A DNA stretch of 64,000 bases from Verrucomicrobia bacterium Ga0077533 (GTDB lineage: Bacteria; Verrucomicrobiota; Verrucomicrobiia; Opitutales; Opitutaceae), in contig LNEH01000155.1 of NCBI GenBank assembly GCA_001464505.1, positions 1 through 64,000 on the forward strand, in the 5' to 3' direction. Of this stretch, positions 9,901-17,892 are shown one piece after another (positions within the stretch are counted from its first letter, which is position 1; every line of letters starts with the position of its first letter). Made by a program: the position numbers and the translations under genes. The notes beneath the pieces were generated by a model. It searched no databases. It had not been told where the DNA came from and saw only the letters and a program-made list of their open reading frames with translations.

Positions 9901-10188
9901 GCGGCCGGTGACATCCCACACGCGGGCGTCGGCCGGAGCGATCACACCGGCACCGACCGACTCGATGACGCCGTCGCGCAGCACGAGCGTGCCCTGCTCG
10001 ATGACCTGGCCCGGGGCGGTGACGATGCGGCCGCCCACCAAGGCATGCACGCGCGGGCTGGTCTCACGCAGGCCCTCGACGGGCGCGGAGACGACACGAG
10101 AAGCCGCCGAGGCGGAAACCGGCAAAAGCGAGGCCAGACCAAGCAACAGGGCACCACGCGCAAACGGACCGAGGGGAAGTGATTTCAT
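6994..10188 (-). CDS. Large secreted amidohydrolase with two amidohydrolase-like modules
   Basis: ATG at 10188 gives signal peptide MKSLPLGPFARGALLLGLASLLPVSASA; second module VIDATGQHVTAGLIDCHSHTAMSRGVNE and C-terminal VGSLEPGKDADFVLWNANPLS. Confidence 0.85.
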   Translation of the reverse strand: MKSLPLGPFARGALLLGLASLLPVSASAASRVVSAPVEGLRETSPRVHALVGGRIVTAPGQVIEQGTLVLRDGVIESVGAGVIAPADARVWDVTGRTLYAGFIESNSALYLPESFKPVPPRAPDAPPVGPPAAVRAEPPPGAPGWNSRVMPERSAARALIADPKAAEKLRGLGFALVNSAPARGIFRGRSALVSTGAANFNAGVVRPDTAQEVAFEFGSFFDRTYPTSLMGAVALVRQTLLDAQWYAATQAAYAAGSGAGRERPETNDSLAALGPLVRGEQLLMFELVDELDVARVLKLGEEFKLRIALRGVGTEYRVRDLLAQAKTPVVLALDFPDAPEVEVPDKALEVSLQDLQKWETAPANAARLAEVGVPVAFTSAKLKKPETEFWPRLRKTVTRGLAADRALAALTTTPAALLGVAATHGTLEKGMTANVVVANGDLFKSEDAAIELLWVDGEPFEQEDWQRLDARGTWKFTWSGPQGPGEIVINGAKPNRLKAKAGDRDIAASLPDKHTVLLYLPAELFSATGGTARLVAGGKGDLLTGTGELPDGTALRWTAQRTAPVKPEPAANAKPAAEEKHLATTDVYPAGAYGRKNLPAQPDHVLIRNGTIWTSGSAGIIEGGDVLITRGKIEKVGRNLTAPAGAVVIDATGQHVTAGLIDCHSHTAMSRGVNEGASSVTVEVRVADIIDPTDIGIYRQLAGGLTTANILHGSANAMGGQNQVIKLRWGAGAEEMKFAGAKPGVKFALGENVVRANATGPRTRYPMSRMGVPEIMLDTFNRAREYGSTWAAHREGRTLLPPRRDLRLEAALEILNGERIVHIHSYRQDEILAFIRLAEQLQLKVATFQHILEGYKVAPEIARLGAGGSSFSDWWAFKYEVIDAIPYNGALMHAAGVVVSFNSDSDDLARRLNTEAAKAVKYGGVPPTEAWKFVTLNPAKQLRIDDRVGSLEPGKDADFVLWNANPLSTLARPNQTWIDGRRYFDRDEDKLLRAAAATERAALLQKALAERQKVLARGGGGGGDGPPAEPAYAMAQSDDHDEFRAIYHNGGNVHTCSHVDGGHQ

Positions 10189-10327
10189 AGGGGTAGAAAC
10201 CGGCGGAATTGAAATGCGCAGGTTGGGCAGCCAGCCAAACCGCCGCAATGCCAAAGCCGCAGTCAGCCGATGCATCCCGTCTCCCTGCCGCAGCTGCCGT
10301 CCCAACCCGATGGCCACCCGTGCCTAT

Positions 10328-10381
10328 GTAAACTAATAGTTGACATCAGCGCCCCTCGGTTGATGTCAACCAATAGTTTAC
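10328..10381. repeat. Inverted repeat GTAAACTAATAGTTGACATC / GATGTCAACCAATAGTTTAC
   Basis: 18 of 20 positions pair around a 14-nt loop. Confidence 0.75.
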
Positions 10382-10424
10382 TTAATGTCCGGGCCGGACG
10401 GAAAAACGGCGGGCCGGCCGGGCA

Positions 10425-12584
10425 TTAGAAGCGGCAGACGGCGGTCAAACCGATCTGGCGCGGGTCGGCGCGGGTCTCGTAGCGGGTCTCGATGTAATCG
10501 GGATCCTCGTTGCCAAAAAAATAGACGCGCTTGTCGTATTCCCCATCGAGGAGGTTTTTCACCCAGAGCGTGAGCGTCCACCGCTGCCAGGTGTAGCCCG
10601 CGCTGGCGTTGACGACGTGGAACGCCCGCCGCGCCTCGTTCTGGTTGTTCGAATCGAACTGCCGCGCGCGGCCCACGAGATCGGCGTTCGCAAAGAAGCC
10701 CGTCGCGGTGCCGTAGCGTGTCCCGAGCGTGTAACCGTAGTGCGGCGTGTTCGCGAGGTCGCGCCCGCCGCCGATGTTGCCGTTGACGAGCATGAACGGA
10801 TCCAGCGCGGAGCGCAGCAACGCCAGCGAGCCACGCACCGACCAGTCCTTGGTGAGCGCATAGGCCCCAGCAGCCTCGAGGCCGTAGACGTGCGAGCCGT
10901 GGCCGTTGTCGGTGAAGAAACGGTAATTGCCCCCGAAGCCGGCCGAGTCGCGCACCTGCGTGTCCTGCCGCCGCAGGTAGAAGGCGGTGAATTCACCGGT
11001 CAGACGCTGTCCCAGCCAGTGGCCGCGCAGACCGGTCTCACAGTTCCACAGCGTCTCGGTGCCGTAGGTCAGCGGGTCGGCCGTCGGATCGATGCGCGCA
11101 TCGACGTTGATGCCGCCGGCCTTGTAGCCGCGCGTGACGGACACGAAGACGAGCTCGTGCTCACTGACGTCGTGTTCGAGTGCGATCTTGCCGCCGGCGA
11201 GCGTGTCGTGGAACGACGGACGGATGACCACGACCGGATCAAAGGTGCCTGGGCTGGCGCGGAAGCGCGTCTTGGTGCCGTCGCCGTCCAGGTCGATCCG
11301 CTCCAGGCGCAGGCCGGCGACCAACCGCGTGCGCGGCGAAAATTCATGACTGACCTGGCCGAAGAGGGCGGTGTTGGCCGAGTGGTAGGTGGTCTTCAAG
11401 CCGCGGACATTGCCGGGATCCGTGTTGGTGTAGCGCGTGGTCTCGTCGATTGCGGAAAAAAAGGCGCCGAGAGTCCAGCGGTTGATCCAGCCGGCGGTGG
11501 CTGAGGTCTCGGAGTCGAGGCGCAGCTCCTCGTTCACCACCCAGCGCTGGCGGTGCAGATCACTGAAGCCCCGGTAGGAAGCCGCGGTCCAGTCGTCATC
11601 GTAGGCGTAGCGCGAACGGGTGCGGGAGCCACTGGTGACGGTCGTGAAGCGCACACCTTCCCAGCCGCGGTAGGTGCCGCGCAAACTGGCGGCCAGCGAC
11701 TGCTGCGTGTCGGCGCCGGGCTGGTCGCTGAAGGTGTGGCGGCCGTTGTTATCGAGGGCGAACTCGTCGTAGCCATTGGCGTAATCGGCCGCGAGGACGG
11801 CGGCTTCCCAGCGCCAAGTCGTGTTTGGGTTCCAGGTCAGTCGCAACCGCGCCGTGAATTCATCGCGGGCGTTCGTATCGCGGCTGAGCGTGAGGTTGCG
11901 GCGGAAGCCGTCGCTTTGGCTCTGTTGCACCGCGAAGCGCATCATCAGCTCCTCCGATTTTGCCGCCACCAGCGGCCCACCGACGGCGAAGCCACCGGTG
12001 AGGAGCGAGTCCCCGCCGACGGTCAGTTCAGAGCGGCCGGTCCAATAGGGCGTGGGGGCGTGGGTCACGAGCCGCACCACGCCGCCCGCGGCGTTGGCGC
12101 CGAACGCGCCGGCCTGCGGACCGCGCAGCACCTCGATTTGCTGAACATCGAAAGCGCCGCCAATCATGCCGAGACCGGTGAAGTCCAGATCATCGACCAG
12201 AAATCGCACCGCGGCGTCCGGCGTCTCGCCCTCGAACTGGGAATTTTCACCGATGCCGCGAATCTGCAGGTAGCGCGGACGCGAGGTGCCGCCGGTCCAC
12301 GTGAGATTGGGAATCTGGTCGACCAGGTCGCCAAAGTGCCGGACCGCGCCGGCGCGGAGTGCCGCCTCATCATAGACCGTGACGCTGGCCGGAATGCGGG
12401 CGAGCGGCGCGGCCCACAGATCCGCCGTGACGCGCAGGGGTTCGAGCACGACGGTCTCGGAGGTGGAACCCGGTCTGTCCGCCGTAGCCTTGGCGAAGGC
12501 GGAAGGCCGCGCTCCACCTTGGGTCTGGGCGCACAACGGCAGAGACGTGGCCAGGAGGAACAGGATTCTTGTCGGGAGTTGCAT
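10425..12584 (-). CDS. TonB-dependent receptor, candidate thiamine(-precursor) transporter
   Basis: 719 aa with signal peptide, plug VLRGPQAGAFGANAAGGVVRLVTH, C-terminal beta-barrel ending in aromatic F; TPP riboswitch upstream. Confidence 0.88.
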   Translation of the reverse strand: MQLPTRILFLLATSLPLCAQTQGGARPSAFAKATADRPGSTSETVVLEPLRVTADLWAAPLARIPASVTVYDEAALRAGAVRHFGDLVDQIPNLTWTGGTSRPRYLQIRGIGENSQFEGETPDAAVRFLVDDLDFTGLGMIGGAFDVQQIEVLRGPQAGAFGANAAGGVVRLVTHAPTPYWTGRSELTVGGDSLLTGGFAVGGPLVAAKSEELMMRFAVQQSQSDGFRRNLTLSRDTNARDEFTARLRLTWNPNTTWRWEAAVLAADYANGYDEFALDNNGRHTFSDQPGADTQQSLAASLRGTYRGWEGVRFTTVTSGSRTRSRYAYDDDWTAASYRGFSDLHRQRWVVNEELRLDSETSATAGWINRWTLGAFFSAIDETTRYTNTDPGNVRGLKTTYHSANTALFGQVSHEFSPRTRLVAGLRLERIDLDGDGTKTRFRASPGTFDPVVVIRPSFHDTLAGGKIALEHDVSEHELVFVSVTRGYKAGGINVDARIDPTADPLTYGTETLWNCETGLRGHWLGQRLTGEFTAFYLRRQDTQVRDSAGFGGNYRFFTDNGHGSHVYGLEAAGAYALTKDWSVRGSLALLRSALDPFMLVNGNIGGGRDLANTPHYGYTLGTRYGTATGFFANADLVGRARQFDSNNQNEARRAFHVVNASAGYTWQRWTLTLWVKNLLDGEYDKRVYFFGNEDPDYIETRYETRADPRQIGLTAVCRF
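12461..12521. repeat. Composite interspersed element inside TonB receptor 5' end
   Basis: AGGTGGAACCCGGTCTGTCCGCCGTAGCCTTGGCGAAGGCGGAAGGCCGCGCTCCACCTT; encodes GGARPSAFAKATADRPGST just after the signal peptide. Confidence 0.8.
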
Positions 12585-12654
12585 TGCGGATAAATGCCCG
12601 ACCCAAATCGGACTCCCGGGTCGGAATAAGAGGACGGCGGCGTGCGGCCCTGGC

Positions 12655-12748
12655 TTGTTTCCTTCGCCGGTATGATCCGTTTCAGGTTCAAAGGGTCGAA
12701 CGGCCGAGCGCGCCGCAATCTCAGTCCTTCGCGAAGGACACCCCTACG
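12655..12748 (-). promoter_or_regulatory. TPP (THI element) riboswitch
   Basis: Minus strand reads AGGGGTGTCCTTCGCGAAGGACTGAGATTGCGGCGCGC...GACCCTTTGAACCTGAAACGGATCATACCGGCGAAGGAAACA, containing CTGAGA and ACCCTTTGAACCTGA..GGATnATACCnGCGAAGGAA core. Confidence 0.92.
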
Positions 12749-13146
12749 AGCACACGCAGGTTCGGTGGCACTTTGGCCGCCGTCAACCGCACAACGCGTC
12801 ATCTTCGGCCCCAAAAACATGAAGGGCGCCCCCTGCGGGACGCCCTGCATGACCTAACACCAAGCAAACCGTAAGAACTACAAACAATGTTTCGTCTATG
12901 AAAACGACGCACTGATGTCGTTAGGATAGACGCGACACTTTCAAAAACGTTGAATCTTTCCGGCGGGAATTTTTGTGAACAAGTATTCGGCAATTTGGCT
13001 GGTGCTTCATCTTGGCCCTTAATTGGTTGCGGGCTAATCGGGTTCCGGTTTCCACGCGCATTCAGTCACGCTGTCTTGTCATAAACTTACGAAATCAGGA
13101 ACCCGCCCCATCCACCCAAAGGCATCCTCTGACCGCCAGCTCTGCC

Positions 13147-14331
13147 CTACAAATGGATCTCCGCCGGCATCACGATGCCGGCGTTTTCTTTCACGGGCGC
13201 CGCCTTCAAGGGATAGCGGAATTGCTTCCCCTCGAAATTGCGGAAGACGACCTCGTCGTCGGTGATTTGCTCTACATAGTCGGGATTGACCGGCACCTTG
13301 CCACCGCCGCCGGGTGCATCGATGACGTATTGCGGGACCGCGTAGCCGGTCGTGTGGCCGCGGAGCGCCCGGATGATCTCGATGCCCTTGCGCACATCCA
13401 CCTTGAAGTGGGCGCCGCCGGTGATCAGGTCCATCTGGTAAATGTAGTAGGGCCGCACGCGCATCCGCAGCAGGCGATGCACGAGCGCCTTCATGACGTC
13501 CGCGTCGTCGTTCACTCCCCTGAGCAGCACGCTCTGGTTGCCGAGCGGCACGCCGGCGAACGACAGGCGTTCACACGCGTCCTTCAGCTCCTGCGTCGCC
13601 TCCTTCGGGTGGTTGACGTGGATGCTCATCCAGACCGGGCCGTGTTTCTTGAAAATCTCCGCGAGTTCCGGCGTGATGCGCTGCGGCAGGAACACCGGAA
13701 TGCGTGAGCCGATGCGGATGAACTCGACGTGCTTGATGGCGCGCAAGCGGCCAAGCAGGTGGTCGAGCTTCTTGTCGGAAAGCAGCAGCGGGTCGCCCCC
13801 CGAAAGGAGCACGTCGCGGATCCCGGGGTGCGCCTCGATGTAGCGGAGCGCCTGCTCGTATTCGGGATGAAAGTTGTAGTCCTGCGCGTTGCTCACGAGG
13901 CGGCTGCGGGTGCAGTAGCGGCAGTAGGCGGCGCAGCGATCAGTCACGAGAAACAGCACGCGGTCGGGATAGCGGTGAATGAGGCCGGGGACGGGCGAGT
14001 GTTCGTCCTCGCCGAGCGAGTCGAGCATCTCACCCGAGGAAACCACCATCTCATCGCCGCGCGGTATGACCTGCTTGCGGATCGGGCAGTGCGGGTCGTG
14101 GCGGTCGATCAGGTTGAAAAAATACGGCGTGATCGCCAGCGCCAGCTTCTCCTTGGCGAAGAGGCAGCCCGCCCGTTCCCCGGGGGTCAGCGTCAGGTGG
14201 CGCTCCAGCTGCTCAAGGGTCGTGAGCCGGTTCTTCAGCTGCCAGGTCCAGTCCTTCCAGTCCGACTCCGGCACGTGCGACCATAGCCCCTGCCCGGCGA
14301 ACCATGTGGAGCGGTCTTCGGTGTAGGGCAT
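13147..14331 (-). CDS. kamA: KamA family radical SAM protein (lysine 2,3-aminomutase-like)
   Basis: CAAYCRYCTRSRLV radical SAM CxxxCxxC motif; GDPLLLSD; HVNHPKE. Confidence 0.88.
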   Translation of the reverse strand: MPYTEDRSTWFAGQGLWSHVPESDWKDWTWQLKNRLTTLEQLERHLTLTPGERAGCLFAKEKLALAITPYFFNLIDRHDPHCPIRKQVIPRGDEMVVSSGEMLDSLGEDEHSPVPGLIHRYPDRVLFLVTDRCAAYCRYCTRSRLVSNAQDYNFHPEYEQALRYIEAHPGIRDVLLSGGDPLLLSDKKLDHLLGRLRAIKHVEFIRIGSRIPVFLPQRITPELAEIFKKHGPVWMSIHVNHPKEATQELKDACERLSFAGVPLGNQSVLLRGVNDDADVMKALVHRLLRMRVRPYYIYQMDLITGGAHFKVDVRKGIEIIRALRGHTTGYAVPQYVIDAPGGGGKVPVNPDYVEQITDDEVVFRNFEGKQFRYPLKAAPVKENAGIVMPAEIHL

Positions 14332-14355
14332 CGGCGGGAAGCAGGAATAGCCGGA

Positions 14356-15582
14356 TTGCTCCTGGTGTCAAATGACGGGATTTCCGCGCGGCCCACGAAA
14401 ACCACTAGACAGACGGGGACGAAACCCGCGATCCTGGCCCTCGAAGATGGCAGTGTGTTCCGCGGTGCCGCGTTTGGCGCCGCCGCCACCATCGCCGGCG
14501 AGTGTGTTTTCAACACCTCGATGACCGGCTATCAGGAAATCATCACCGATCCGTCCTACTTCGGGCAAATCGTGACCATGACGGCGGTGCAGATCGGCAA
14601 CTACGGCATCAACGCCGAGGATGAGGAGCACGCCGGGCCCAAGGCCAGCGGCTTCGTGGTCCGCGAGGTGTCGCCGATCGTCAGCAACTGGCGCAGCACG
14701 ATGTCACTCGACGCCTACCTGAAAAAACACGGCATCCCCGGCATCAGCGAGGTGGACACCCGGGCCATCACCAAAAAACTCCGCGTGGACGGCGCGCTGA
14801 AATGCTGCCTCTCCACCCTGCCGCTCAGCGACCCTGAAGCGGTCGCGCGCGCCAAAGCCTGGCAGGACATGGCCGGCAGCGACTACGTGAAAGACACAAC
14901 CTGCGCCGCGCCCTACCCCTGGCAGGCCGGCGACGCCACGCGGCACAACGCCCAGTATCTCCCGGTCGGCACCTCGCAGGGCGCCACGGTCACGCCGAAA
15001 AGGAAGTTCCGGGTCGCGGCGTTCGACTACGGCGCGAAATACACGATTTTCCGCAAACTCGTCCGCCACGGCTTCGAGGTGCACGTGTTTCCCGCCACGG
15101 CGACGCACGAGCAGGTGCGCGAGTATGGCGTGGACGCCGTGTTCCTCTCCAACGGCCCGGGCGACCCGTCCGCCCTGCCCTACATCCACCAGACCGTGAC
15201 GGGCCTGCTGCCGGACTTCCCGATCTTCGGCATCTGCCTCGGCCACCAGATGCTCACGCACGCGCTGGGCGGCACGACATTCAAACTGAAGTTCGGCCAC
15301 CGCGGCGGCAACCAGCCGGTGAAGAACCTCGAAACCGGCAAGGTCTCGATCACGGCGCAGAACCACGGCTTCGCCACCGACCCCAAGTCGCTCGAGAAGC
15401 GCAGCGCAGTCGTCACTGAGATCAACTTGAACGACCGCACGGTCGAGGGCCTGCGCCACCGGGAGCTGCCGGTGTTCTCCGTGCAGTATCACCCCGAGGC
15501 CGCGCCCGGCCCAAACGACGCCGATCCGCTGTTCAGCGATTTCTACCACTTGGTCGAAAAGCGGAAGGCCGGGAAGATTTAG
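14356..15582 (+). CDS. carA: Carbamoyl-phosphate synthase small subunit (start uncertain)
   Basis: AILALEDGSVFRGAAFGA, GLLPDFPIFGICLGHQMLTHALGG, NHGFA, FSVQYHPEAAPGP. Confidence 0.93.
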   Translation: MLLVSNDGISARPTKTTRQTGTKPAILALEDGSVFRGAAFGAAATIAGECVFNTSMTGYQEIITDPSYFGQIVTMTAVQIGNYGINAEDEEHAGPKASGFVVREVSPIVSNWRSTMSLDAYLKKHGIPGISEVDTRAITKKLRVDGALKCCLSTLPLSDPEAVARAKAWQDMAGSDYVKDTTCAAPYPWQAGDATRHNAQYLPVGTSQGATVTPKRKFRVAAFDYGAKYTIFRKLVRHGFEVHVFPATATHEQVREYGVDAVFLSNGPGDPSALPYIHQTVTGLLPDFPIFGICLGHQMLTHALGGTTFKLKFGHRGGNQPVKNLETGKVSITAQNHGFATDPKSLEKRSAVVTEINLNDRTVEGLRHRELPVFSVQYHPEAAPGPNDADPLFSDFYHLVEKRKAGKI

Positions 15583-15593
15583 CCTGTCACTCC

Positions 15594-15643
15594 TGTAGGT
15601 GGCGCGCTTGCGCGCCACGTTGCGAGCAAGCTCGCAACCTACA
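15594..15643. repeat. REP-like palindrome TGTAGGTGGCGCGCTTGCGCGCCACGTTGCGAGCAAGCTCGCAACCTACA
   Basis: Outer arms TGTAGGT/ACCTACA plus two internal hairpins. Confidence 0.8.
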
Positions 15644-15659
15644 AAATTTGGCGACCGCC

Positions 15660-16403
15660 TTACCCGAGGTGGGCTTCGAACTTCTTCGCATCCTCCGGCG
15701 TATCCACGCCGATGGTCGGGTCGGCTGTGGCCGCGATGGCGATCGGATAACCGTTTTCCAACGCGCGGAGCTGCTCAAGTTTCTCGATCTGCTCGAGCCG
15801 GCCCGGCGGCAGGGCCACGAATTTTTCGAGAAAGCCGGCCTGGTAGGCGTAAAGCCCGAGGTGCTTGAAGCAGGGGTTGGCGGCGACCCAGGCGTCGTCC
15901 ACGGTCTGGCCGAGGTCGCGGGAATGGGGCATGGGCGACCGTGAGAAATAGAGCGCCCGGCCGGTTTGGGACATGACGACCTTGACCTGGTTGGTGTTGT
16001 TGAAATCCACCGCCCGTTTGAACGGCGTGCAGAGCGTCGCCATCGGACAATCGCCCTGGATGAGCCGGGCCAAGGCCTGCAACTGCCCGGCGCTGACCAA
16101 AGGTTCGTCGGCCTGCACGTTGAGCACATAGTCGGCTCGGACGGTGCGGTTGGCCTCGGCGATGCGATCGGTGCCGCTGGGGTGGCTGGCGGCGGTCATT
16201 AGCGCCTTAAATCCGGCGCTCTCAATGCATTCGGCCAGCGATTCATGGTCCACCGCAAACCACAGCGGAAAATCAGGTGCTTGCGTCGCGATGCGCTCGG
16301 CCACCCACAACACAAGCGGCTTGCCCCTAATCGGATGCAACAGTTTCCGCGGAAACCGCGTGGACTCCAGACGGCACGGCACAATGATGGCGAAGGCGGG
16401 CAT
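15660..16403 (-). CDS. kdsB: 3-deoxy-manno-octulosonate cytidylyltransferase
   Basis: AIIVPCRLESTRFPRKLLHPIRGKPLVLWVAERI; NVQADEPLV; ATG at 16403. Confidence 0.92.
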   Translation of the reverse strand: MPAFAIIVPCRLESTRFPRKLLHPIRGKPLVLWVAERIATQAPDFPLWFAVDHESLAECIESAGFKALMTAASHPSGTDRIAEANRTVRADYVLNVQADEPLVSAGQLQALARLIQGDCPMATLCTPFKRAVDFNNTNQVKVVMSQTGRALYFSRSPMPHSRDLGQTVDDAWVAANPCFKHLGLYAYQAGFLEKFVALPPGRLEQIEKLEQLRALENGYPIAIAATADPTIGVDTPEDAKKFEAHLG

Positions 16404-16483
16404 GCGGGGGTCTTTGTGATTGCAAGCCGGGGCGCTACCGGCTTTTGCGTTACCCTTTAATCCGACCCCACAGGTCGACCGCA

Positions 16484-16780
16484 ATGGAAAAGAGCAACAC
16501 TACGACAGCCGCCACCCACACGAAGGAACTCCTCGTGCAGAACAAGATGGGCATTCACGCGCGGCCGGCGGCCATGATTGTGCGGGTGACCAACAAGTTC
16601 AAATCGGAGGTCCTGGTCGAAAAGGATGAGGAGCAGGTCAACGGCAAGAGCATCATGGGCCTGATGATGCTGGCCGCGGCCAAGGGCTCGACCGTCAAGT
16701 TCATCGTCACGGGTGAGGACGCCCCCCAGCTGTTAATTGAGCTGGAAGCGCTGTTTGCGAAAAAATTCGAGGAAGCCTGA
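16484..16780 (+). CDS. HPr family phosphocarrier protein
   Basis: VQNKMGIHARPAAMIVRVTNKF, GKSIMGLMMLAA. Confidence 0.92.
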   Translation: MEKSNTTTAATHTKELLVQNKMGIHARPAAMIVRVTNKFKSEVLVEKDEEQVNGKSIMGLMMLAAAKGSTVKFIVTGEDAPQLLIELEALFAKKFEEA

Positions 16781-16783
16781 GCC

Positions 16784-17626
16784 TTACAGACCGTAAAAGG
16801 CCCGGGCATTCCGGGTCGTGGCCAGGGCGAAGACCTCGTAACTGACGCCGAACATCCCGGTGCAGAACTCCGCCGTGTGCCGCAGGTAAGCCGGCTCGTT
16901 GGGTTTCCCCCGGTGTGGCATGGGCGTCAGGTATGGCGCGTCGGTCTCGATCATCAGCCGGTCCAGTCCCTGCGCCAGCGCGGCCGCGCGGATCGTCTCG
17001 GCCGTCTTGTAAGTGATGATGCCCGTGACCGACCCGCAGCCACCGCGCTTGGTCAGCTCCGCCATCTCGTCCGGCCCCTCCGTGAAGCAATGGAATACCA
17101 CCCGTCTCCACTCCACCCCGGAAGCGTCGATCACCTCCACGCACTCGGCAAAGGCCCCGCGCGAATGCACCACCACCGGGCAACCCAACCGCTTCGCCAG
17201 CCCGAGCTGCGCGGCAAACGCGGCCCGCTGCCACCCAAAAACCTCCGCCGCCGCGGCCGCCTCCTTCGGCAGATGAAAGCGGTCGAGGCCGATTTCGCCA
17301 AGCGCCACAGGGTGGAACGCGACCTCCGGGCGCATTTTATCCGTCGCTAGCGCGTCCGGAGGCCGCGCTCCACCCCAGAACTCCTCCAACTCCGCCACCC
17401 GCCCGGCCCAATCCACCCCGACACTGCACGGATGCAACCCGGCCGTGTAATGGACAAAGCCTGGGTTTTCCCGCGCCAGATTACGATAGAGCGTCCAGTC
17501 GTCGGGGTCAGTGCCGATGGTCACCATCGCCTCCAGTCCGGCCGACTTCGCCCGCGCCAAAACCGTCGGCAATTCGCCGCGCCGGGCGAATGAGTCGAGG
17601 TGCGTGTGCGTATCAATTAGTCCCAT
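16784..17626 (-). CDS. TatD family hydrolase
   Basis: MGLIDTHTHLDSF, GEIGLD, VVHSRGAF, HCFTEG, IETDAPYLTP. Confidence 0.92.
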   Translation of the reverse strand: MGLIDTHTHLDSFARRGELPTVLARAKSAGLEAMVTIGTDPDDWTLYRNLARENPGFVHYTAGLHPCSVGVDWAGRVAELEEFWGGARPPDALATDKMRPEVAFHPVALGEIGLDRFHLPKEAAAAAEVFGWQRAAFAAQLGLAKRLGCPVVVHSRGAFAECVEVIDASGVEWRRVVFHCFTEGPDEMAELTKRGGCGSVTGIITYKTAETIRAAALAQGLDRLMIETDAPYLTPMPHRGKPNEPAYLRHTAEFCTGMFGVSYEVFALATTRNARAFYGL

Positions 17627-17639
17627 GATATTTTCTTGG

Positions 17640-17707
17640 TCATTCTGAGCGCAGCAAAGGATCCACGTCGGCGATGACACTGGATTCTTCGCTGCGCTCA
17701 GAATGAC
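17640..17707. repeat. Interspersed palindromic repeat TCATTCTGAGCGCAGC...GCTGCGCTCAGAATGA
   Basis: ~26-bp near-perfect inverted arms; degenerate second copy at 6893-6960. Confidence 0.85.
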
Positions 17708-17892
17708 ACGCAAGGAAAGTAATGCACCGGCCTGGGTCAGTTTGCTGTAGGTCGGACTTTATGCCCGGCAATCGCACGCCCGCTGTCGGGGATAAACCCC
17801 GACCCACAAAAAGGGTCCGCCAAAAATCAGAAGCCAGCGCTTTCGCGCTGGCTTCCTTTGCACACACACACCGGGGTTTGCCTGGTGAAAGA

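Noticed and set aside
6997-10182. 1061-aa plus-strand ORF opposite the large amidohydrolase
   Set aside because: Antisense artefact of GC-rich codon usage
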